Numbered from the stretch's first letter, positions 8,065 to 16,959 are shown. The stretch is 64,000 bases of DNA from Bacillota bacterium (GCA_023391695.1 JAEWAK010000022.1:1-64000); one strand, 5' to 3'. Notes: a model not told the origin generated them from the letters alone. A program made the numbers and translations.

Positions 8065-8490
8065 ATGAAAAAATCTATCAGCATTTTTTTAACGGTATTC
8101 ATGGTGATCCTATTATCATTCCCCGTTTACGCAGCAGAAACAAGCAGCTATACAAATGAAAGTGAAATGTCGCCTATGTTCGCGTACATATGGCAGATGA
8201 GCGCAGGACTTGGAATAGACTCATCTGGCAAAGCTCATTATTCCGGATCTGTTGATGTTGCATCGCAATATACGTCTGAGCTGACTGTCTCATTACAAAA
8301 AGAAACAAACAATAGTTGGTCAACAGTCAAATCATGGGCAGACACTGGTACAGGTCCAGGATTAATTGTCGAAGGTGATTATTATGTTAGTCATGGAACA
8401 TACAGGGTATGCTCAACGGTTAACGTGTATAATTCAAGTGGTACTCTTCTTGAAACAGCTTCTATTTATTCAGCCGAAAAAACGTATTAG
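8065..8490 (+). CDS. Small secreted protein (DUF6147-like)
   Basis: A 141-residue protein with a clear signal peptide (MKKSISIFLTVFMVILLSFPVYA, likely cut after AYA near residue 23). The mature part is rich in Ser, Thr and Tyr, with a beta-type pattern (SGSVDVASQYTSELTVSLQK, GTYRVCSTVNVYNSSG) and resembles the secreted DUF6147 family common in Firmicutes. GGAGG lies nine bases upstream. It follows the anti-sigma gene by 73 bases and is closed by a strong terminator, so it is probably the effector or target of the sigma pair. Function unknown. Confidence 0.7.
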   Translation: MKKSISIFLTVFMVILLSFPVYAAETSSYTNESEMSPMFAYIWQMSAGLGIDSSGKAHYSGSVDVASQYTSELTVSLQKETNNSWSTVKSWADTGTGPGLIVEGDYYVSHGTYRVCSTVNVYNSSGTLLETASIYSAEKTY

Positions 8491-8540
8491 TTAAAGCTTT
8501 TGGTAGTTCATAATACCGTTAACGCTGCTCAAGCAGTGCG

Positions 8541-8578
8541 AAATAAAACCGCCGGCAATGAACCGGCGGTTTTATTTT
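8541..8578. terminator. Bidirectional Rho-independent terminator
   Basis: AAATAAAACCGCCGG and CCGGCGGTTTTATTT are exact inverted copies around a 7-base loop, giving a U-tract on either strand. It ends the sigma/anti-sigma/secreted-protein unit. Confidence 0.9.
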
Positions 8579-8697
8579 ATCAGCCTATTTTTTTGAGACA
8601 AATATAATACAATATTATGTATGGTATTAGGCCATTTATTTTATTGATGCAAAGGATGTGCCTTGATTGTTCCCTCTCAGGTGATCAGCAGGGCATT

Positions 8698-8937
8698 CTA
8701 TTTGCTTTTTCCGTATAAAAAGCTGCTTACGTTTATAAAAACTACATGAAAATACGACAGTTCTTTGTTCGTTTTTTTATACATGCAATCCCGGCAAATT
8801 GAAGTTGAGTCATACTTATTATTGTAATTCATAATTATTAAAATAAGTACTATCGTTAGAACAAGCAAAAAGATTAGTAATGGTTGTTCCAATCCTCTTT
8901 CTGCCGCCCATTGGTATACCTCGAAACCCATTCCCAT
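8698..8937 (-). CDS. Hypothetical small membrane protein
   Basis: A 79-residue reading frame with one strong membrane segment (about residues 20-37, LLIFLLVLTIVLILIIM) followed by CRDCMYKK, a single CxxC pair. No convincing ribosome-binding site precedes the ATG and I do not recognise the family. It could be a decayed gene end. Evidence is the hydrophobic profile and lack of an overlapping gene only. Confidence 0.35.
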   Translation of the reverse strand: MGMGFEVYQWAAERGLEQPLLIFLLVLTIVLILIIMNYNNKYDSTSICRDCMYKKTNKELSYFHVVFINVSSFLYGKSK

Positions 8938-9089
8938 TTTTACTTTAACTTGATATTTGGAGTAATTATCTCATGGATGTCCACAATAGGATAGGCACTC
9001 TATTGTAGAGCGCTTCCTGTGCATCAGAGGGATCATTAGAAATACATATTTTTACTGGCAGCACAAACTAAACTGCAGGAAGCGATATG

Positions 9090-10270
9090 TTTTGAGCTGA
9101 TAAGTCTGGACCCCGATATGCAAAAAAGTATAAACAGACTTGCGGCTATCGTTAAGGGGAGTTTTAAGCTCCAGCCGTTTGGCTGAGAGTTGCTTTGTTC
9201 TGTAACCGAAGCTGCGACAGGTTAAAAATTCTTGAGTGGGACGGGGACGGATTTTGGCAGTATTTCAAGCGGCTGGAAAAGGGACATTTTAAGTGGCCGA
9301 ACATTTGAAACGGTGCGATTATGATACTGACGGCGAAAGAACTTGAGATACTGCTCGGTGGCGTAAAAGTTGAGCTGAAACTACACCATAGCGATTTACG
9401 GAATACCGTGCAATATAAACTATTGAATTTTCAGCGTTTTTTGGTATAATGGAGACACGAAGAACGATATCGAAACATTACAATCACGCTTGTGGAATAC
9501 AACGCATAATAAAGAGGAATAACGGAACTGACACAAAAAGTCGAATGGCTGATGGAACAGTTTCGACTTGCGAAACATTGGCAATTTGGGGTTTCAAGCG
9601 AGAAAAGCGATTATGATTTTGCGCAGCTTACGATTTTCAATGAGTCTGAGTTGTTTGCTGATGTGAACGAGACAGAGCCGGAGCTAACCGAGGTCAAAAA
9701 AAATTACCGCAAGCTGAAAAGGCTCACTAGTGACAAGTTTCTTAGGGATTACCCATTGAGGCATTGAGGCTGTGGAGCATAAACTGCCCGAATCGGAGTG
9801 GATTTGTACGGAATACGATTCATGTCATGGGACGCGATGTTTGGCGTGAACTTGTGATCATTCCTGCACAAGCCAAGATACGTGAACACGTACGCAAGAT
9901 ATACACCTGCCACGACAGTTAGAGGGATGAATGCCGCGTTTCGATTGAAAAATCTCCGATGAAAGAGCCTATAATGAAGGGCAGTTTCGCGTCGCCGGAA
10001 GTGATCGCGCATGTCATGATACAGAAATTCGTGATGGGCGTTCCGTTATATCGTCAGGAACAGTAATTTAAAGAAATGGAATCCTGTTGATACACCAGAC
10101 TATGTCAAACTGGCTGATAAAAGCCATCGAGGATTGGCTTAAGCTGATTTATGACATGTTTTATGAAATATTTTATCCGTATGTACTTCATGCTGACGAA
10201 ACCCCCACCCTTACAGGTTCTGCATGAACCGGCAAGAAGACGCAGAGCAAGAGTTATACACGCGCCCCAG
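9090..10270 (+). pseudogene. Decayed IS66 element (tnpB and tnpC remnants)
   Basis: Pieces of IS66 proteins appear in order but in shifting frames with many stops. At 9120-9400 are TnpB fragments (KSINRLAAIVKGSFKLQPFG and KWP-like pieces). From 9552 a 71-residue frame keeps the TnpC N-terminus (MEQFRLAKHWQFGVSSEKSDYDFAQ). Near 10105-10215 MSNWLIKAIEDWLKLIYDMF and VLHADET, the first catalytic Asp motif, are still readable, followed by KTQSKSY. It differs in sequence from the copy at 150-2609, so it is an older, separate IS66. No terminal repeats were recognised. Confidence 0.8.
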
Positions 10271-10411
10271 CACCTTCTGCCCACGTTTGTACCGCTAAGT
10301 CTTACGGCAACGGCACCGTGACTTCTGCTTGACGGTTACCCTATATCTACGTTTAAACTTGGGGATTTGGTGAAAGTAGAGAAAAATAACATTTGATCTT
10401 GGAGGCTAAAA

Positions 10412-10992
10412 ATGGGACAATTTAGTTTTGAACAATGTTTGGATATCAAGGGGCTTTTATCCATTACCCCCAAAATCTATCCGGACGAGAGAGGCTATAA
10501 TTATGAAGCCTACAATTATATGGTTTTTCACGAAGCAGGACTGGGTATGGATTTTGTTCAAATTAACCAATCTATGTCAAAAAAGGTGTTTTGAGAGGCA
10601 TGCACTTTCAAAAAACCTATCAACAGGGGAAACTTGTGAGTGTAATAAATGGTGAGGTTTTTGATGTATCGATTGATATACGGGAAGGCTCCAGAACATA
10701 TGGTAAATGGTTTGGCATACATCTTTCGGCTAAAAGGAAAAACATGATGTATGTCCCCGAAGGCTTTGCGCATGGTTTTTTGGTTCTTTCGGATGTAGCC
10801 GAATTCGTTTATCAGTTAACTGATTATTATCATCCAGAAGATGAAAGTGGCATTCCTTGGGATGATATGTCCATTGGGATTGAGTGGCCTATTGAAGATG
10901 GGATGGAGGTTAGTATATCTGAAAGGGATAGTCAGCATCCACCTTTTAGCGAAGAGACAGCATTGAAGCCGAAAAAAACTCTTCTTAGATAG
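10412..10992 (+). pseudogene. rfbC: dTDP-4-dehydrorhamnose 3,5-epimerase, frameshifted
   Basis: Two overlapping frames join into one RfbC-like protein of about 190 residues. The first (10412-10594) runs from the start to NQSMSKK. The second (from 10591) continues with LRGMHFQKTYQQGKLVSVINGEVFDVSIDIREGS, containing the family's RGxHFQ and PEGFAHGF motifs. One missing A in the run at about 10578-10583 explains the break: adding one restores SKKGVLRG. The enzyme epimerises the dTDP-sugar in rhamnose synthesis. GGAGG precedes the ATG. No other rml genes are adjacent and the surroundings are decayed, so it is probably a real pseudogene, though a homopolymer sequencing error is possible. Confidence 0.88.
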
Positions 10993-11252
10993 AAACTTAT
11001 CAGGGCAAGAATTAATGTATTGTCACGTAGCAATTGCAGCGAAAGCTATTGGATAGTGGTTTTCAAGTATGGAAAAAGCAGTCATCCTGTTCATCCAGAA
11101 GACTTAGATCACCGTTTTGGTGTTGCCTTCTGTCAACTCTGACGAATCTGAAAGTAGTATACGATTTCCAGTGAATAGGTAAGTCATCTTCCTCATAAGA
11201 TGATGGGTGGTGATCCTGTGGGTGTCAATAAAGCGCCCTCATCCCCAAAATA
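10993..11252. other. Intergenic stretch between two broken genes, nothing recognised
   Basis: This interval between the rfbC and fabF remnants has stops in all frames at short distances and no hairpin or promoter I can support. A short repeat-like palindrome CATCTTCCTCATAAGATG occurs near 11189. It is probably further decayed coding sequence. Confidence 0.3.
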
Positions 11253-11879
11253 GTGGGCTGCTTTGATTCTACCAATAACGAAGCTCCGGAACAGGCTTGC
11301 CGTCCTTTTGATAAATTAAGAGACGGATTTGTGATGGCAGAGGGGGCTGGGATTTTATTCTTAGAAGAACTGGAACATGCCAAAAAACGCGGAGCCAAAA
11401 TACTTGGTGAAATTGTTGGATATGGTGCTACAACAGATGCTTATCATATTACAACGCCTGATTATAACGGAGCTGTAAGATCAATGGGTTTAGCAATCGA
11501 TATGGCAGGTGTATCACCTGAACAGGTGGATTATATCAATGCACATGCAACCGGTACCCAGGAGGGAGATAAATCCGAAACAAAAGCCATTAAAACTTTA
11601 TTTAAGGAGCATGCCTACCGTATTAAAGTCAACGCTACAAAATCCATGACAGGCCATTTGTTTGGCGGTGCCGGCGGAGTGGAAGCGATCATAACATTAA
11701 AGGCTTTGCAGGAAAACAGAATACCCCCGACGATTAATCAAAATGAATCGGATGAAGAGTGTGATTTGGATTATGTACCCAATCAGGCAATCAATCATGA
11801 AGTAAATTATGCCATATCCAATGGCTTTGGATTTGGTGGACATAATGCCTCCTTGTTATTTAAAAAGTATGTCGGATAA
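11253..11879 (+). pseudogene. fabF: 3-oxoacyl-ACP synthase II (FabF), C-terminal half only
   Basis: About 208 residues match the second half of a KAS II enzyme. Visible are RPFDKLRDGFVMAEGAG, the catalytic-His motif INAHATGTQEGDKSE, and the second motif KSMTGHLFGGAGGVEAI, ending in SNGFGFGGHNASLLF. The first half, which carries the active-site Cys, is absent; a stop lies directly before the GTG at 11253. Without the Cys it cannot condense acyl chains. Homology starts abruptly at CFDSTNNEAPEQACRPF, which looks like a deletion or insertion breakpoint. Confidence 0.9.
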
Positions 11880-11929
11880 AGTGAATTAAGCTGACACGGT
11901 GCAGTATATAGTGAGGAAACACTCGCATG

Positions 11930-11969
11930 AAAAAAGGAATCAAATTTTTCGGGTTTGGTTCCTTTTTTT
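11930..11969 (+). terminator. Rho-independent terminator after the fabF fragment
   Basis: AAAAAAGGAA pairs with TTCCTTTTTTT around a loop with GGG, ending in seven T. It is a plausible native fabF terminator left behind with the gene remnant. Confidence 0.7.
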
Positions 11970-12317
11970 GTGAATGTTCCAATCCGCCCGGCAGTGGGAA
12001 GGATACAGCCGAAACCAGGGTGACCATCGTGAGGTGGAATCTGAAGAAAAGATTAGGCAAAACTCTGGTTTATTACATCTGAGGCTAACTGCATAGACTA
12101 GATTATATCTTCGAATTTGACGGACTACTGTTATGTTCTGTGCTGGGGCTGTTTTTTATATTTTAATGAGATATGCCCAGATTATAACAGTCGGTCATAA
12201 GAGGTATAAAATGCGTTATATTTGCTTCTCGTATTGTTCTGTAATATTTATAATAGTAAAATAAATTTAGTAATTAAAATTTTCAAGGTAAATTAAATTT
12301 CAAATAAAATTTAAGTA
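11970..12317. other. AT-rich intergenic region before the MerR gene, no gene seen
   Basis: No supported reading frame, hairpin or repeat was found here apart from the MerR promoter beginning at 12318. Base composition becomes strongly AT-rich from about 12220. Confidence 0.3.
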
Positions 12318-12348
12318 TTGACTCTCTCGTCGCGTAATGGTTTAGGCT
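12318..12348 (+). promoter_or_regulatory. MerR-type promoter with 19-bp spacer
   Basis: TTGACT at 12318-12323 and TAGGCT at 12343-12348 are separated by exactly 19 bases, the over-long spacing that MerR-family activators correct by DNA distortion. The spacer holds a CTCTC...GGTT arrangement like that of TipA/BmrR-type operators. It lies 20 bases before the MerR gene, so autoactivation is likely. Confidence 0.75.
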
Positions 12349-12368
12349 TGAATTAAAAGGAGGCAACA

Positions 12369-13217
12369 ATGAAAACAGTTAAAGAAGTGTCTGAAATTAC
12401 CGGAGTAAGTATAAGAACACTACGATATTATGACGAAATCGGATTGCTTAAACCCACACAATTAACAGAAGCAGGCTACCGACTATACGATAACAAGGCA
12501 CTGGAAAAGTTGCAACAAATAATGTTCTTTAGAGAATTAGAAATACCATTACTTGATATAAAGGAAATTATGGAAGATCCTAATTATGATAAAGAGCAAA
12601 TCCTGTCAACCCATAAATCCCTGTTGGAGAATAAGCGAAACCGCTTAAATGGCATTATCGAGTTGATAACTGATGTGATGAAAGGAGTTAATACAATGAG
12701 CTTTGAAGCATTTAATGATGATGATGTACAGAAAATCCTAGACCATATGCAGAAATGTATGCCAAAAGAAACCTTTGAGGAACAAGTAAAAAAATATGGC
12801 AATGGCAATGTAGAAAAGTACCGTGAATTTTTAGCTGCCGGGTTAAAGAATGAAAAGGCTGTAGCAGATTTAATCAAATGGTATGGCAGTAAAGAAAAAG
12901 CGGTAGAAGCTGTCTTGCAGTCTACGGGAAACAAAGAAGAATTAACACCACAGCAGGATGAAAATGAGAAAATCTATAAGCAGCTCGTACAGGCAAAAGA
13001 AACAGGAAATACTGTTTTAGAAAAAGAAGCAATTGGGAAACTTGCAGAATGCTATAAGACCATGTTTCAACTGGACAATGCAAGAGCCATACTTCTGGAT
13101 TTGGCAAAAGAGTATTTGCAGCATGAAAAATTGGCAGAAGTAACCGATAGTCAATATGGAAAAGGAAGCGCTGAATATATTGCCAAAGCAATCCAGCGTT
13201 ATTATGGTAAACTCTAA
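12369..13217 (+). CDS. MerR family regulator with TipAS-like ligand domain
   Basis: A 282-residue protein. The MerR winged-helix head is clear at residues 1-70 (VKEVSEITGVSIRTLRYYDEIGLLKP, then EAGYRLYDNKALEKLQQI), followed by a dimerising coiled coil (about 75-110). The remaining 170 residues form a helical domain ending AEYIAKAIQRYYGKL, similar in plan to the TipAS drug-binding domain of TipA/Mta-type regulators, though the match is by pattern only. AAGGAGG precedes the ATG. It most likely senses a hydrophobic drug or metabolite and activates its own promoter. No transporter gene is adjacent. Confidence 0.85.
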   Translation: MKTVKEVSEITGVSIRTLRYYDEIGLLKPTQLTEAGYRLYDNKALEKLQQIMFFRELEIPLLDIKEIMEDPNYDKEQILSTHKSLLENKRNRLNGIIELITDVMKGVNTMSFEAFNDDDVQKILDHMQKCMPKETFEEQVKKYGNGNVEKYREFLAAGLKNEKAVADLIKWYGSKEKAVEAVLQSTGNKEELTPQQDENEKIYKQLVQAKETGNTVLEKEAIGKLAECYKTMFQLDNARAILLDLAKEYLQHEKLAEVTDSQYGKGSAEYIAKAIQRYYGKL

Positions 13218-13515
13218 AAAGACCATATTGATGGATAAAATCACTGTTGAAACAAAGGATGAAGGCGTACATATTATGCGAAGATATTGGATTTACCTAT
13301 AGATAATTTGCATAAGATTTTGAGCAAACGGAGAAGTTAATGCGGTCTCCCATTATGTTTATTAAATAATGTATACGGTAAATCATTTTTAACTGCCGCA
13401 AAAATGTAATAACGATTAAACAGTTGAAGTTGTTGGATGTCACACCCCTTGATCGTACCGATTGCTCTTACTGATATAAACACAAGTTACCCAATTAATC
13501 CATATATTAGGGTAG
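13218..13515. other. Intergenic region, no gene recognised
   Basis: Between the MerR gene and the GNAT promoter I see only a short open stretch (about 20 codons from 13233, starting MDKITVETKDEG) without family similarity, and no strong hairpin. Confidence 0.3.
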
Positions 13516-13544
13516 TTGAAAGGTACAGCAATATGTAGTATGAT
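13516..13544 (+). promoter_or_regulatory. Predicted sigma-A promoter of the GNAT gene
   Basis: TTGAAA and TATGAT with a 17-base spacer, ending 57 bases upstream of the acetyltransferase start. Confidence 0.65.
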
Positions 13545-13601
13545 ATCTACAAACAGGAATTTAAACTAAGTAAAATCACTAGGAAAATTTAGGATGTTAA
13601 A

Positions 13602-14111
13602 ATGGATAATATTATTTATAGAAAATCTACAATACATGATATTGAAAAAATTAGCCATCAGGTCGCAGTAAGCTATAAATCTGCCTATAAAGGACTTATG
13701 GATGGACGATATCTTTCCTCATTGTCAAATGACCATTGGGTTCCTATATTGCTGGAGGCCATCTCTGCAGAAAGTATCTGTTTAGTTGCACAAAACTCAA
13801 ATGGAATTATAGGCAGTGCCGTTTTTGGCAGAGCAATTACGGATCCGGATACAGGTAATGCGGAATTGTTTTCTATTTATTTATTACCGGAGTATATTGG
13901 ATGCGGTATTGGTCAAAAGCTGTATTTAGAGGCAGAAAAAATAATGGCAGAGCAAAGTTTTAAGATGTGTTTTCTGGAGGTACTGTCTGAAAACACACGA
14001 GCCATCAAGTTTTATCTTTCGCACGGTTTTAAGGAAATAAAAACGTTTACTGTAACGGAAAATGGGATGACACTGAATTGTAAAGCTATGAAAAAGGAGC
14101 TGCAAATATAA
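13602..14111 (+). CDS. GNAT family N-acetyltransferase
   Basis: A 169-residue protein with the whole GNAT fold. The acetyl-CoA loop is YLLPEYIGCGIGQKLY (the QxxGxG type, about residues 94-109), preceded by the beta strand NAELFSIYL and followed by MCFLEVLSENTRAIKFYLSHGF, the usual motif B. It transfers acetyl from acetyl-CoA to an amine; the substrate cannot be told. A weak ribosome-binding site and a good promoter precede it. The following gene starts 29 bases after its stop, so they may be co-transcribed. Confidence 0.88.
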   Translation: MDNIIYRKSTIHDIEKISHQVAVSYKSAYKGLMDGRYLSSLSNDHWVPILLEAISAESICLVAQNSNGIIGSAVFGRAITDPDTGNAELFSIYLLPEYIGCGIGQKLYLEAEKIMAEQSFKMCFLEVLSENTRAIKFYLSHGFKEIKTFTVTENGMTLNCKAMKKELQI

Positions 14112-14140
14112 ATGTTCCATATGAGATGAGGTGTAAAATA

Positions 14141-14968
14141 ATGGCTGTAGATAAACAATATGCATCGGATGTTGAAGCGATATTGTCGCATAGATATGAT
14201 AACGGAGCCGATCTTTTTACTACGCCTGATAAACGCCTGCTAAAAGGGGCACCGTTCTCCACATTGGAGAGCGTTCTTTACCTCCTGGAATTGGGAATGG
14301 AATCGACCGACCCATTGCTTAAAGAAACTGCCGAATTGATTTTCAGTACTTGGCGGGAAGACGGACGTTTCAAGCTGTCCCCGCAGGGTGCCATATACCC
14401 ATGTCATACCGTCCATGCTGCCGAGGTACTGTGCCGCCTGGGACATGCTTCCGATGCCAGGCTGCAAAAAACCTTCGAGCATCTTTTGGATATACAGCAT
14501 ACCGATGGAGGCTGGCGCTGCAGCAAGTTCAGTTTTGGACGGGGTCCGGAAACGGAGTTTTCAAATCCTTTACCAACACTTACTGCCCTGAGTGGGTTCC
14601 GCTTTAGCAGTTATATCAACAACGAACCTGCGCTTGATCGGGCTGTGGATTTTTTGCTGGAGCACTGGACGATTAAGAAACCGATCGGCCCATGCCACTA
14701 TGGAATTGGCACATTGTTTATGCAGATCGAATATCCCTTCCGAAACTACAACCTTTTTGTTTACGTCTATGTTTTGTCGTTTTATGACCGGGCAAAGGAA
14801 GATAGACGGTTTTTGGAAGCACTGGAGTCCAAAATGACCGATGGGCAGATTGTTGTTGAGCGGGTTGTTCCAAAACTGGCAGGGTTGTCTTTCTGCAAAA
14901 AAGGTAAACCAAGTGAGTTGGCAACCATACGTTATCATGAAATTATAAAAAACCTTGGCAGAAGCTGA
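14141..14968 (+). CDS. Alpha-alpha toroid (prenyltransferase/squalene-cyclase-like) protein
   Basis: A 275-residue protein made of paired helices with repeated glycine-rich turns: HTVHAAEVLCRLGHASD, LLDIQHTDGGWRCSKFSFGRGPETEFSNPLPTL. This DGGW plus small-residue pattern is that of the terpenoid cyclase / protein prenyltransferase alpha-alpha barrel. It is much shorter than true squalene-hopene cyclases and has no DxDD motif, so a cyclase role is not supported; stand-alone proteins of this type are of unknown function. ATG at 14141 is chosen because GAGGTG lies just before it. Confidence 0.6.
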   Translation: MAVDKQYASDVEAILSHRYDNGADLFTTPDKRLLKGAPFSTLESVLYLLELGMESTDPLLKETAELIFSTWREDGRFKLSPQGAIYPCHTVHAAEVLCRLGHASDARLQKTFEHLLDIQHTDGGWRCSKFSFGRGPETEFSNPLPTLTALSGFRFSSYINNEPALDRAVDFLLEHWTIKKPIGPCHYGIGTLFMQIEYPFRNYNLFVYVYVLSFYDRAKEDRRFLEALESKMTDGQIVVERVVPKLAGLSFCKKGKPSELATIRYHEIIKNLGRS

Positions 14969-15067
14969 GGACTGTTGGGGTAGCTGTCTATTAGGGCTGC
15001 CTACCGGTTATCGGAGATTTATTACCGGTTTCTTTACAGGGGACCTTAAAATAGGGAGGTGTGTAAC

Positions 15068-15787
15068 ATGAAACGAAAAGTTTATATGGCATATATAATG
15101 CTTCTTGCAGCAATTAGCTTCTTCCCGGTTATTTCCTATGCGAATTCAGCGGAGGCGCCTGCTTTGATTATCATCATGAAAAATGCTCCTGCGGATGTTT
15201 CTGTATCCATCCTTTTGGAAGACACTATAAAGGAAGGGAAAAGGAGTAGGACTGCCTGGGAAACCTATTATGCCTTTTACAAAAGAGATCTTGGAAATAA
15301 CAACGAAATTACACTCAAAGTCTCGGGAAACGGTACAGATTACGAGCAAATTGTTGGGGAGCAGTATTTAAACGGTTATAACAGCATTGTCACATTGGAT
15401 TTTTCCGCACAAACTATAACAGCCGGCAAGCTGCCGTCCCGTTCAATCCTTTTAGTTACTCTGCGGGTTATTTTAACACTGGCAATCGAAAGTGTGATCT
15501 TTTTCTTATTTGGCTTCCGGGATAAAAAGAGTTGGATTGTCTTTCTGTTAATGAATTTACTGACACAGGGAATTCTCAACCTAGTCCTGAACGGAGCACC
15601 GCCGTTTAAAAGTTATTTAATCTTCAATCTTGTTTTCATGGAGTTCTGGGTATTTTTAGCCGAAATCATAGGCGTGCTTATTTTTATGAAAGAACATGGA
15701 AAATTACGGCGTGTTTTTTATGCTTTAGCCGCAAATTCAGCCAGCCTTGTATTAGGCGGTTATTTGATAACTGTCCTGCCGATTTAA
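15068..15787 (+). CDS. Hypothetical exported membrane protein
   Basis: A 239-residue protein with a signal peptide (MKRKVYMAYIMLLAAISFFPVISYANS), an exposed beta-rich domain (about residues 30-130) containing ETYYAFYKRDLGNNNEITLKVSG, and four C-terminal membrane helices (about 140-235). GGGAGGTG is seven bases before the ATG. I do not recognise a family by name. It stands alone between the toroid protein and endonuclease III. Confidence 0.6.
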   Translation: MKRKVYMAYIMLLAAISFFPVISYANSAEAPALIIIMKNAPADVSVSILLEDTIKEGKRSRTAWETYYAFYKRDLGNNNEITLKVSGNGTDYEQIVGEQYLNGYNSIVTLDFSAQTITAGKLPSRSILLVTLRVILTLAIESVIFFLFGFRDKKSWIVFLLMNLLTQGILNLVLNGAPPFKSYLIFNLVFMEFWVFLAEIIGVLIFMKEHGKLRRVFYALAANSASLVLGGYLITVLPI

Positions 15788-15922
15788 TTTAGGGACAATT
15801 GGTATACTTATGTTATTTTGCATCAGCCGGTTTGCCGAATATAGCCAGCCTTTTGTGATATAATTTTTATACCGGATTCATAATTCTGAAAAAACGAAGG
15901 AGAGATAATCCTGGGGGAATTG

Positions 15923-16597
15923 ATGATGACTAAAACGGAATATGCTGCGCTGGCAGTGGAAATATTGAAAGAACACTACCCGGAGACCACCTATTCACAC
16001 ATCTATACGGAACCGTTACAGCGTTTGATTACAGCCCGTCTTTCGGCACGGTGTACCAATACGCAGCTGGACAAAGCAACACCGGCATTATTTAAACGGT
16101 ATCCGACCTTGGAAGCTTTCGCTTCCAGTACGCCTGAAGAAATCGAACCATATATCCGTCCCTGCGGCTTACATAAAATAAAAGCAGGAGATATTCACGC
16201 CATATGTATAAAGTTAAAGGAAGAATATAACGGAACGGTTCCGGATACCCTTGAGGAATTATTAAAACTGCCGGGGGTAGGGAGAAAAACTGCCAATCTG
16301 GTGATCGGAGATGCTTTTCACAAGCCTGCTGTCGTAACGGATACGCATTGTATCCGGATTTGTAAACGACTTGGGCTTACGGATGGAGATAATCCGCTGA
16401 AAGTGGAGAAGCAGCTCCTTGCGATTCTGCCACCGGAAGAATCCAATGATTTTTGCCACAGGCTTGTTTTGCACGGACGGGAAGTTTGCGGATCCAGGAA
16501 CCCCAAATGCACTGTCTGCTGTCTGCAAAGAATCTGTAAATATGGAAGTACACAGGCGGCTGGGGTCTCTGAAACCGGTAATGTCAATAAAATATGA
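15923..16597 (+). CDS. nth: Endonuclease III (DNA glycosylase/AP lyase)
   Basis: A 224-residue base-excision repair enzyme that removes oxidised pyrimidines and nicks abasic sites. The helix-hairpin-helix LPGVGRKTANLV holds the catalytic Lys, and VVTDTHCIRICKRLG the catalytic Asp. The C-terminal 4Fe-4S ligands are complete as C-x6-C-x2-C-x5-C in CGSRNPKCTVCCLQRIC. Length is typical. The start is one of two adjacent ATG codons behind GGGGGA. A few residues beyond the iron-sulfur cluster (about 18) make an unusually long tail. It seems to be a single-gene unit. Confidence 0.95.
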   Translation: MMTKTEYAALAVEILKEHYPETTYSHIYTEPLQRLITARLSARCTNTQLDKATPALFKRYPTLEAFASSTPEEIEPYIRPCGLHKIKAGDIHAICIKLKEEYNGTVPDTLEELLKLPGVGRKTANLVIGDAFHKPAVVTDTHCIRICKRLGLTDGDNPLKVEKQLLAILPPEESNDFCHRLVLHGREVCGSRNPKCTVCCLQRICKYGSTQAAGVSETGNVNKI

Positions 16598-16655
16598 GAA
16601 AATTAATAAACTAAATATCCTTTAAAGTCGGATTTTCTGCTCTTTTAAGCCCTGG

Positions 16656-16892
16656 CTATTTTGTGTAGGTGAGAAAATCTGTGGCGCATTCACTGTCAAA
16701 ATTTACTGCGAGAATATAAAGGGTATCGGCATTCTTCACTTCAAAATCCAGGAATCTCATATCTTGTATACCAAATGGTTTATAGCTGTTATCCATGATC
16801 TTTCTGAATTTTCCATTTCCCGTATCGATTCTATATACTCCGTTCTTCTTTAAGAGGTAGATTATCCAAACTAATGGTGCGGATTTAAGCAG
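16656..16892 (-). pseudogene. C-terminal remnant of an unidentified gene
   Basis: An open stretch of 78 codons without a start codon at its upstream end runs from a stop near 16893 to the TAG at 16656. It reads like real protein (YLLKKNGVYRIDTGNGKFRK, DMRFLDFEVKNADTLYILAV), with regular alternation of beta-type residues. I do not recognise the family. It is probably the tail of a gene lost by deletion. Confidence 0.4.
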
Positions 16893-16905
16893 CTAATTCT
16901 TGTAC

Positions 16906-16951
16906 AACTCCAGCTAAAGCTAAAATTGTTTATCTTTCGCTGGAGTTTTTA
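16906..16951. terminator. Terminator-like hairpin
   Basis: AACTCCAGC and GCTGGAGTT form an exact 9-bp stem around a 24-base AT-rich loop, followed by TTTTT on the plus strand. It lies just past the stop of the minus-strand sugar operon and could act in both directions. Confidence 0.65.
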
Positions 16952-16959
16952 TAATGAAA

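Noticed and set aside
14240..14938. Several 60-120-residue frames on both strands across the toroid gene
   Set aside because: They overlap the gene with good codon structure and start signal; none resembles a known protein.
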